Assembly (NCBI GenBank): GCA_036444495.1
Contig: JAZGBC010000078.1
Coordinates: forward strand, 1 to 5,355
Length of the DNA stretch: 5,355 nucleotides
Origin: JAZGBC01 sp036444495
GTDB lineage: Bacteria; Pseudomonadota; Alphaproteobacteria; Kiloniellales; J153
Direction of reading: 5' to 3'
Shown here: positions 1-4,467 of the stretch, piece by piece
How the letters are laid out: the number at the start of each line of letters is the position of its first letter
How positions within the stretch are numbered: the first letter of the stretch is position 1
Program-made: the position numbers and the translations under genes
Notes under the pieces: generated by a model
Seen by the model: the letters and a program-made list of their open reading frames with translations, nothing else
Told to the model about the DNA's origin: nothing
Database searches by the model: none

Positions 1-575
1 TTGGTATTAAGTTCGGAGGTGAAGGAAAGCGTGCTCAGGTCGGTCATGCGCTGCGGATAAAGGATGCCGTCCAGGTGATCGCACTCGTGCTGTACCACGC
101 GGGCGTGGAAGCCCGTGGCCTCGCGCACCAGCTCCTCGCCATCCAGCGTCAGGCCCCGGTAGCGCACCGCCTTGTAGCGCGGCACCTTGCCGGCCAGGTC
201 CGGCAGCGACAGGCAGGCCTCCCAGCCGAGCGCCGTCTCCTCGGTCAGCGGCTCCACCAGGGGATTGATCAACACGGTGAGCGGCACCTCCTCGCCCCCC
301 TCCTCGTCTCCTTCCTCGCCCCCTTCCTCGCCCTCGTCGGCCTCGTCGGCCTCGTCCTCCTCGCGCGCCGCACGCCCGCCCGAGACGTAGAAGATCACCA
401 GCCGGCGGGACACATGGACCTGCGGCGCGGCCAGGCCGGTGCCGTCGGCATCCTCCAGGGTGTCCAGCATATCGGCGACCAGGCGCCGCACCTCGGGGTC
501 GCCCGGGTCCTCGATGGGTGCGGCGGTCCGGCGCAGGACGGGATGGCCCATGCAGGCGATTTTCAGGATGGCCAT
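1..575 (-). CDS. def: Peptide deformylase, 3' end cut by window edge
   Basis: This gene encodes the metalloenzyme that removes the N-formyl group from new proteins in the cytoplasm. I read 191 residues before the window edge. All three family motifs are visible: GTGLAAPQ at residues 45-52, WEACLSLP at 118-125 and QHECDH at 162-167. By family knowledge Cys121, His163 and His167 bind the metal and Glu164 is catalytic. Motif II has Ala120 where Gly is usual (EGCLS). Between motif I and the INP strand (residues 103-105) lies an insert of about 25 residues, almost all Glu, Asp and Gly (72-96), made of short tandem repeats. The start at 575 gives the usual N-terminus (MAILKIACMGHPVLR) but has no clear ribosome binding site. 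An in-frame ATG at 644 would add 23 residues and has AAGG six bases upstream. I prefer 575 on family length. The gene is divergent from rpsU. Confidence 0.96.
   Translation of the reverse strand, partial: MAILKIACMGHPVLRRTAAPIEDPGDPEVRRLVADMLDTLEDADGTGLAAPQVHVSRRLVIFYVSGGRAAREEDEADEADEGEEGGEEGDEEGGEEVPLTVLINPLVEPLTEETALGWEACLSLPDLAGKVPRYKAVRYRGLTLDGEELVREATGFHARVVQHECDHLDGILYPQRMTDLSTLSFTSELNT
294..356 (-). repeat. Tandem repeats coding the acidic loop of def
   Basis: Read on the minus strand, three 9-base units (GACGAGGCC twice, then GACGAGGGC; 330-356) are followed by three 12-base units of the type GAGGAAGGGGGC (294-329). They encode DEA-DEA-DEG and EEGG-EEGD-EEGG. Both unit lengths are multiples of three, so gain or loss of a unit keeps the frame. 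The block lies inside the deformylase gene between motif I and the INP strand. This is seen directly; that it arose by repeat expansion is inferred. Confidence 0.85.
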
Positions 576-697
576 GGCGCTAATATGGAGGCGCGAGGGG
601 GGCTGGTAAAGCGCCGCCCACGCAACGGCCCAGGGGATTCGCATATGAGCCTTGCGGATTTCCTCGCCCTTCGAGACACCGGCCCCGCCAGGGTTAA

Positions 698-743
698 GGG
701 AAGGTGAAATCAGGCGAAAATTTTGATTTTTCCCACCCTTCCC
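698..743. repeat. Imperfect inverted repeat upstream of rpsU
   Basis: GGGAAGG (698-704) pairs with CCTTCCC (737-743), TG (705-706) with CA (734-735), and AAATCA (707-712) with TGATTT (724-729). One base (736) and four bases (730-733) on the right arm are unpaired, leaving an 11-base AT-rich centre. It lies in the divergent region, so it could be a protein-binding site for def and/or rpsU control, or a structure in an RNA leader. Which one cannot be decided from sequence. Confidence 0.4.
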
Positions 744-775
744 ATTGCCCCCGACCTGTGCTACCAAATGGCCCG

Positions 776-807
776 CGTTCCGGTGGTTGCCGGAGCGAGG
801 GGTTTTT
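776..807 (+). promoter_or_regulatory. Terminator-like hairpin in candidate rpsU leader
   Basis: CGTTCCGG (776-783) pairs with CCGGAGCG (790-797), giving an 8-bp stem with one G-U pair and a 6-base loop. It is followed by AGGGG and five T (803-807). The left arm has two further complementary sites near the rpsU start: CGGAACG (842-848) and CCGGAA (850-855), the second touching the Shine-Dalgarno purines. This layout allows mutually exclusive pairings, as in attenuators or autoregulated ribosomal-protein leaders. It works only if transcription starts upstream of 776, which is not shown. Confidence 0.4.
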
Positions 808-853
808 ATGCCTTGACGGGCCCCTGGCGGGTGCCCGCAAACGGAACGACCGG

Positions 854-862
854 AAAGGAGGA
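854..862 (+). promoter_or_regulatory. Ribosome binding site of rpsU
   Basis: AAAGGAGGA is a near-perfect Shine-Dalgarno sequence about 11 bases before the GTG at 874. It supports that non-ATG start, which also gives the standard S21 N-terminus (QVHVRDNNVDQAL). No ATG in this frame fits the family. Confidence 0.85.
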
Positions 863-873
863 TCGAACCAAAC

Positions 874-1077
874 GTGCAAGTCCATGTCCGAGACAACAAC
901 GTCGATCAGGCCCTGCGCGCGCTCAAGAAGAAGCTCCAGCGCGAGGGCGTCTTCAGGGAGATGAAACTCCGCCGCAGCTACGAGAAACCCTCCGCCCGCA
1001 AGAAGCGGGAGCGTGCCGAGGCGATCCGCCGGCACCGCAAGCTGCTGCGCAAGCGCATGGAGCGCGAGGGCTACTAG
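874..1077 (+). CDS. rpsU: 30S ribosomal protein S21 (bS21)
   Basis: S21 is a small basic protein of the 30S subunit platform, close to the 3' end of 16S rRNA and involved in initiation. The product is 67 residues, in the usual range. The N-terminal part (residues 2-37) contains the conserved VRDNNVDQALRALKKKLQREG and the REMKLRR segment. The rest (38-67) is a Lys/Arg-rich helical tail that ends in KRMEREGY. It matches the alphaproteobacterial S21 type as I know it. Translation starts at GTG, supported by a strong Shine-Dalgarno at 854-862. The gene appears to be alone: def lies divergent upstream and pntB converges downstream. Complementary segments in its upstream region suggest possible leader-level control. 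Confidence 0.97.
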   Translation: MQVHVRDNNVDQALRALKKKLQREGVFREMKLRRSYEKPSARKKRERAEAIRRHRKLLRKRMEREGY

Positions 1078-1087
1078 GCCTCCCCCG

Positions 1088-1104
1088 CCCGGCGAGCCGC
1101 CGGG
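1088..1104 (+). terminator. GC hairpin just after rpsU
   Basis: CCCGGCG (1088-1094) and CGCCGGG (1098-1104) form a perfect 7-bp stem with a 3-base loop, ten bases after the rpsU stop. No T tract follows directly, so as a classic intrinsic terminator it is incomplete. It may work with the larger inverted repeat next to it (1106-1185) or protect the mRNA 3' end. Confidence 0.45.
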
Positions 1105-1105
1105 T

Positions 1106-1185
1106 GCTCAGCAAAAACAAACAGCAAATATCTTGACGGGCCGGGAAGTTGCGCCCGGTGGCCGCTCCCTGTGTTTCTGCTGAGC
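1106..1185. terminator. Nested inverted repeat between convergent rpsU and pntB
   Basis: GCTCAGC plus the following AAAAACA (1106-1119) is matched by an inverted copy at 1172-1185, 13 of 14 bases pairing. The 52-base centre holds a second hairpin, CCGGG (1141-1145) with CCCGG (1154-1158) and flanking GG/CC pairs. Read on the minus strand, the inner hairpin is followed within about 30 bases by a T-rich run (complement of 1113-1130). On the plus strand it is followed by GTGTTTCTG. The place and near-symmetry suggest a shared terminator for both convergent units; this is inference. Confidence 0.45.
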
Positions 1186-1216
1186 CGCGAGGCGGTCAGG
1201 GCCGGCGCCAGCCCGC

Positions 1217-2611
1217 CTATTCCAGCGCCTTGATGATCTTCTCGCACATGGCCTTGGCGTCGGACAGCAGCATCATGTTGTGGTCCAAGTAGAACAGCGG
1301 GTTATCCACGCCGGCATAGCCCGAGGCCATGGAGCGCTTGACCACGAAGACCTGCCGGGCCTTGTCCACGTCGATGATGGGCATGCCGTAGATGGGCGAG
1401 CTCTGGTCGCTGCGCGCGGAGGGGTTGGTCACGTCGTTGGCGCCGATCACGAAAGCCACGTCGGCCTCGGCGATTTCGCGGTTGATCTCGTCCATCTCGA
1501 AGACCTCGTCGTAGGGCACGTTGGCCTCGGCGAGCAGCACGTTCATGTGCCCCGGCATGCGCCCGGCCACGGGATGGACCGCGTACTTGATCTCCACGCC
1601 CTCGGCCTTGAGCAGGTCGGCCATCTCCCTGAGCGCGTGCTGGGCCTGGGCCACGGCGAAGCCGTAGCCCGGCACGATGATCACTTTCTCGGCGTTGCGC
1701 ATCAGGAAGGCGGCGTCCTCGGCCGAGCCCTGGTTATAGCTCTTCTCACCCTCCTCGCCCGCCGCGGCGGGCCCCGCGGTCTCGCCGCCGAAGCCGCCCA
1801 GGATGACCGAGACGAAGGAGCGGTTCATCCCCTTGCACATGATGTAGCTGAGGATCGCACCCGAGGAGCCGACCAACGCGCCGGCCACGATCAGCAGGTT
1901 GTTCTGCAGGGTGAAGCCGATGCCGCAGGCCGCCCAACCCGAGTAGGAATTGAGCATGGAGATGACCACCGGCATGTCCGCGCCGCCGATGGGGATGATG
2001 ATCAGCACGCCCAGCATCAGCGAGACGATGACGATCAGCCAGAAGGCCATGTCCGATTCCGCCGCGCTCAGCCAGACGATGAGCAGCAGGGTGAAGAGGC
2101 CCAGGCCCAGGTTGATCCAATGCTGCAGCGGGAAAACGATGGGCTTGCCGCTCATGATCGCCTGCAGCTTGGCGAAGGCGATGATGGAGCCGGTGAAGGT
2201 GATGGCGCCGATGGAGGTGCCGATGGCCATCTCCACCAGGCTGGCGGCCCCGATCTCGCCGGGCAGGCCGATGCCGTAGGCCGCCGGATTGTAGAAGGCC
2301 GCCACCGCGACGAAGACCGCGGCCAGACCCACCAGCGAATGGAAGGCGGCGATCAACTGCGGCAGCGCGGTCATCTGAATGCGCAGGGCCACGACCGTGC
2401 CGATCGCGCCGCCCACGACCACGCCGCCGAAGATGGTGATGAAGTCCATCTCGGGCAGCAGAAACAGCGTGATGACAACGGCGATCGCCATGCCGGCGAT
2501 GCCATAGCGGTTACCGGCCCGGCTGGTCTCCGGATGCGACAGCCCGCGCAGCGCCAGGATGAAGCAGACCGAGGCGATCAGATAAAGCAGCGTGGCCAGG
2601 TTTTGATCCAT
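1217..2611 (-). CDS. pntB: NAD(P) transhydrogenase subunit beta (PntB)
   Basis: PntB carries the NADP(H)-binding domain III and most of the membrane domain II of the proton-translocating transhydrogenase in the inner membrane. The product is 464 residues, close to E. coli PntB. Residues 1-270 form a series of hydrophobic helices with the family segments AGNRYGIAGMAIA (32-44), AAFHSLVGLAAV (88-99), GGADMPVVISMLNSYSGWAA (209-228) and VGSSGAILSYIMCKGMNRSF (247-266). His91 falls at the same number as the E. coli His91 of the proton path. After an acidic hinge (280-300) comes domain III: GYGFAV (315-320), HPVAGRMPGHMNVLLAEA (346-363), GANDVTNP (390-397) and KRSMASGYAGVDNPLF (425-440); the KRS segment is known to contact the NADP 2'-phosphate. 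The GYGFAV motif has Phe where E. coli has Met. It is the last gene of the operon, 14 bases after pntAB. Confidence 0.98.
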   Translation of the reverse strand: MDQNLATLLYLIASVCFILALRGLSHPETSRAGNRYGIAGMAIAVVITLFLLPEMDFITIFGGVVVGGAIGTVVALRIQMTALPQLIAAFHSLVGLAAVFVAVAAFYNPAAYGIGLPGEIGAASLVEMAIGTSIGAITFTGSIIAFAKLQAIMSGKPIVFPLQHWINLGLGLFTLLLIVWLSAAESDMAFWLIVIVSLMLGVLIIIPIGGADMPVVISMLNSYSGWAACGIGFTLQNNLLIVAGALVGSSGAILSYIMCKGMNRSFVSVILGGFGGETAGPAAAGEEGEKSYNQGSAEDAAFLMRNAEKVIIVPGYGFAVAQAQHALREMADLLKAEGVEIKYAVHPVAGRMPGHMNVLLAEANVPYDEVFEMDEINREIAEADVAFVIGANDVTNPSARSDQSSPIYGMPIIDVDKARQVFVVKRSMASGYAGVDNPLFYLDHNMMLLSDAKAMCEKIIKALE

Positions 2612-2625
2612 GGGTCCTGCCCGCC

Positions 2626-3042
2626 CTAATTCTGCTTACGCTTGAACATGGCGAGCATGCGGTGGGTGACGATGAAGCCGCCGAAGATGTTGATCGAGGC
2701 CAGCGTCACGGCGAGAAATCCCATGATCTCGCTGAAGCCGCTGCCGCCGGTGCCGGCGGCGATCAAGGCGCCCACGATGATCACCGAGGAGATCGCGTTG
2801 GCCACCGACATGAGCGGCGAATGCTGCGCCGAGGTGACCCGCCAGACCACGTGATAGCCGACGAAGACCGCAAGCACCAAGACGGTAATCCCCATGACCA
2901 GCGGCGAGGTGCCGCCGGAGGGCTCGCCGGTCTGCACGGCAAGGCCGGCGGCCTCGCGCGCCAGTTCGCCCAGGCTCTCGGACAGCTCGGCGGCCTCCTT
3001 GGCCAGCCCCTGCGCCCTTTCAGCCAGATCGTGCTTAGCCAT
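2626..3042 (-). CDS. pntAB: NAD(P) transhydrogenase subunit alpha part 2 (PntAB)
   Basis: This is the small membrane part of the alpha subunit, separate here as in R. rubrum and fused to PntAA in E. coli. The product is 138 residues. Residues 1-38 are a charged Ala/Leu/Glu-rich stretch likely to be an amphipathic helix outside the membrane, then a Gly/Ser/Pro linker. Three hydrophobic segments follow, about 47-68, 79-98 and 104-126. Family signatures are VGYHVVWRVT (61-70), HSPLMSVANAIS (74-85), SINIFGGFIVTHRMLAMFKRK (116-136). The ATG overlaps the pntAA stop by 8 bases (ATGGCTAA), and a Shine-Dalgarno (AGAGGAG) lies inside the end of pntAA, so translation of the two is probably coupled. Domain II forms the proton channel together with the PntB helices. 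Confidence 0.97.
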   Translation of the reverse strand: MAKHDLAERAQGLAKEAAELSESLGELAREAAGLAVQTGEPSGGTSPLVMGITVLVLAVFVGYHVVWRVTSAQHSPLMSVANAISSVIIVGALIAAGTGGSGFSEIMGFLAVTLASINIFGGFIVTHRMLAMFKRKQN

Positions 3043-4273
3043 CGCTCCGGGTCTCCTCTGTCGCAGGCTCCGCGGCCTCGGAGTCGGGTTCGGGTTCCTT
3101 TTCCGGTTCCGCCTTGGCCGCGGGTTGCGCCTTGGCGCCCGTCAGATTGGGATGCACGATCTTGCCGCCCTTTGTCACCAACGTGCCCTGTACGATCTCG
3201 TCCTCCCAGTCGATGCCAAGCGCCTTTTTCTCCTTGTCGAAGAGCAGGGAGACGAAGTTGAAGAGGTTGTTGGCGTAGAGCATGGAGGCGTCTGCCGCCA
3301 GCCGCCCGGGCACGTTGAGATGCCCGACGATCTTGACGCCGTGCTTGGTGGCCACCTTGCCCGGCTCGGTCAGCTCGCAGTTGCCGCCGGTCTCCACCGC
3401 CAGGTCGACGATCACGGAACCCGGCTTCATGGATTTGACCATCGCGGCGGAGATGAGCTTGGGCGCGGGCCGGCCCGGTATGGCCGCCGTGGTGATGACC
3501 ACGTCCATCTTAGGCAGGGTCTCGGCGATCAGCGCGGCCTGCTTCTTCTGGTAGGCGGCGCTCATCTCCTTGGCGTAGCCGGCCGCGGTTTCGGCCTCCT
3601 TGAACTCCTCGTCCTCGACCGCGACGAACTTTCCGCCCAGGCTTTCCACCTGCTCCTTGGCCGCCGGGCGCACGTCGGTCGCGTGGACCACCGCGCCCAG
3701 GCGCCGCGCCGTGGCGATGGCCTGCAGCCCGGCCACGCCGGCGCCCATGACCAGGACGTGGGCCGGATTGATCCGCCCGGCCGCGGTCATCAGCATGGGA
3801 TAGGCGCGGCCGTACTCGCTGGCGGCATCGAGCACCGCCTTGTAGCCGGCGAGGTTCGCCTGCGAGGAGAGCACGTCCATGGACTGGGCCCGGGTGATGC
3901 GCGGCACCAGCTCCATGGCGAATGCGATGAGCCCCGCCTTGGCGATGGCTTTCAGCTCGTCGCCCGCGCGGTAGGGATCGAGGTTCGCGGCCAGCACCGC
4001 GCCCGAGGGCATGTCGGCCAGCTCGGCGGGCTCGGGACGCTGCACCTTGAGGATCACGTCGGCCCCCTTGCAGGCCGCCGCCGCGTCCTTGGCGATCACG
4101 GCGCCCGCCTCCTTGTACGCGGCGTCGGTGTAGGCGGCGCCTACGCCCGCGCCCTTCTCCACCGCGACCTCGCAGCCCAGCCCGGCGTATTTCTTCACCG
4201 CCTCGGGCGAGGCCGCGACCCGTGTCTCGTTGGCGCGCCGCTCCCGGAGGATGGCGATCTTCATGTCTGGCAT
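3035..4273 (-). CDS. pntAA: NAD(P) transhydrogenase subunit alpha part 1 (PntAA)
   Basis: PntAA is the soluble, NAD(H)-binding domain I of the transhydrogenase; it hands hydride to NADP+ bound on PntB. The product is 412 residues. The RQD-loop region known from R. rubrum is present (PRITRAQSMDVLSSQ, 124-138; Arg125, Gln130, Asp133 and Ser136 correspond to Arg127, Gln132, Asp135 and Ser138 there). The nucleotide-binding fold shows VMGAGVAGLQAIATARRLGA (175-194) with an acidic residue, Asp200, at the end of the second strand. Other family segments are TTAAIPGRPAPKLI (261-274), GSVIVDLAVETGGNCE (285-300) and NVPGRLAADAS (320-330). Residues about 378-412 are an Ala/Pro/Glu-rich acidic tail. The start is uncertain: the ATG at 4273 has its only purine run (GGGG) one base away, while the ATG at 4264 (MKIAIL, family-like) has it ten bases away. 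The gene is first in the operon. Confidence 0.98.
   Translation of the reverse strand: MPDMKIAILRERRANETRVAASPEAVKKYAGLGCEVAVEKGAGVGAAYTDAAYKEAGAVIAKDAAAACKGADVILKVQRPEPAELADMPSGAVLAANLDPYRAGDELKAIAKAGLIAFAMELVPRITRAQSMDVLSSQANLAGYKAVLDAASEYGRAYPMLMTAAGRINPAHVLVMGAGVAGLQAIATARRLGAVVHATDVRPAAKEQVESLGGKFVAVEDEEFKEAETAAGYAKEMSAAYQKKQAALIAETLPKMDVVITTAAIPGRPAPKLISAAMVKSMKPGSVIVDLAVETGGNCELTEPGKVATKHGVKIVGHLNVPGRLAADASMLYANNLFNFVSLLFDKEKKALGIDWEDEIVQGTLVTKGGKIVHPNLTGAKAQPAAKAEPEKEPEPDSEAAEPATEETRSDG
3053..3059 (-). promoter_or_regulatory. Ribosome binding site of pntAB inside pntAA
   Basis: On the minus strand AGAGGAG stands 10 bases before the pntAB ATG (3042-3040), within the last codons of pntAA. 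It supports that start and fits coupled translation across the 8-base overlap. Confidence 0.65.
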
Positions 4274-4293
4274 ACCCCGTTAGGTGATAGCGG

Positions 4294-4313
4294 CCGGGCT
4301 GCGGCGAGCCCGG
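4294..4313 (-). promoter_or_regulatory. Leader hairpin B close to pntAA start
   Basis: CCGGGCT and AGCCCGG form a perfect 7-bp stem with a 6-base loop, CGCCGC on the minus strand. It ends 20 bases before the ATG at 4273 and has no T tract, so it is not an intrinsic terminator. It would lie in the 5' leader of the pnt mRNA if the promoter at 4362-4390 is right. Confidence 0.45.
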
Positions 4314-4332
4314 TCCACGATAAGGTTCCCAT

Positions 4333-4352
4333 AAACGCCACGGCGGGCGTTT
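4333..4352 (-). promoter_or_regulatory. Leader hairpin A near expected pnt transcript start
   Basis: AAACGCC and GGCGTTT form a perfect 7-bp stem with a 6-base loop, CGCCGT on the minus strand. It has the same stem and loop lengths as hairpin B at 4294-4313 and the loop differs by one base. It would lie within a few bases of the predicted 5' end of the mRNA, where it could protect the transcript or be a regulator site. Confidence 0.45.
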
Positions 4353-4361
4353 GCGGCCCCC

Positions 4362-4390
4362 TTAATGACGCTTGAATCCCTTCGTTTCAA
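4362..4390 (-). promoter_or_regulatory. Candidate sigma-70 type promoter of the pnt operon
   Basis: On the minus strand TTGAAA (4390-4385, five of six bases of the -35 consensus) is followed after exactly 17 bases by CATTAA (4367-4362, a weak -10). The expected start is near 4355, giving a leader of about 80-90 bases. It lies in a lower-GC stretch between the fdh stop and pntAA, where a promoter is expected. The weak -10 keeps confidence moderate. Confidence 0.45.
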
Positions 4391-4436
4391 GGGTTTTTGG
4401 ACGCCTCCGCGCCTGCGGGCGGTTTTAGTTCATTTT

Positions 4437-4464
4437 GAAAAAGAGTCGAGTGGAGAATTCTCCA
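4437..4464 (-). terminator. Candidate terminator after the formate dehydrogenase gene
   Basis: TGGAGAATTCTCCA (4451-4464) is a perfect 14-base palindrome three bases after the stop codon. As RNA it can form a 5-bp stem with an AATT loop. On the minus strand a CTCTTTTTC run (4445-4437) follows after a short gap. The stem is short and the T run is not immediate, so termination would be weak; the palindrome could instead be a protein-binding site. Confidence 0.35.
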
Positions 4465-4467
4465 TTC

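Larger units (their letters stand above)
576..873. other. Divergent def-rpsU intergenic region, no gene seen
   Basis: About 300 bp separate the divergent starts of def and rpsU. I find no convincing small gene here; open frames in it are either antisense continuations or an in-frame upstream extension of def (ATG at 644). It holds an AT-rich patch (717-731), an imperfect inverted repeat (698-743) and a terminator-like hairpin (776-807). For rpsU a weak promoter candidate is TTCCCA (739-744), a 17-base spacer and TACCAA (762-767). A good -35 hexamer, TTGACG at 813-818, has no matching -10 at normal spacing. For def, TATTAG just before the ATG at 575 could be a -10 of a leaderless transcript, but no good -35 goes with it. 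Confidence 0.6.

Noticed and set aside
75..707. A 210-codon open frame on the plus strand, opposite def
   Set aside because: It is antisense to a deformylase with all catalytic motifs; its length follows from high GC.
645..707. A 20-codon plus-strand frame from an ATG at 645 (MSLADFLALRDTG...)
   Set aside because: No ribosome binding site, no family resemblance, and it is only the tail of the open frame antisense to def.
694..1035. A 113-codon open frame on the minus strand, opposite rpsU
   Set aside because: It mirrors the S21 gene, and S21 has a strong ribosome binding site and a family match.
1280..2629. A 449-codon open frame on the plus strand, opposite pntB
   Set aside because: The product is a His/Asp/Gly/Arg-rich low-order sequence with no domain, while the minus strand gives a full-length PntB.
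2894..4375. A 493-codon open frame on the plus strand, opposite pntAA and part of pntAB
   Set aside because: It is antisense to clearly recognised genes, and its Gly/Arg/His/Asp-rich product without a family match is typical of the mirror frame of GC-rich codons.
4378..4398. CCCTT-CGTTTC-AAGGG followed by TTTTT on the plus strand, like an intrinsic terminator
   Set aside because: No plus-strand gene ends here, the stem has only five pairs, and it overlaps the likely -35 of the pnt promoter on the other strand.
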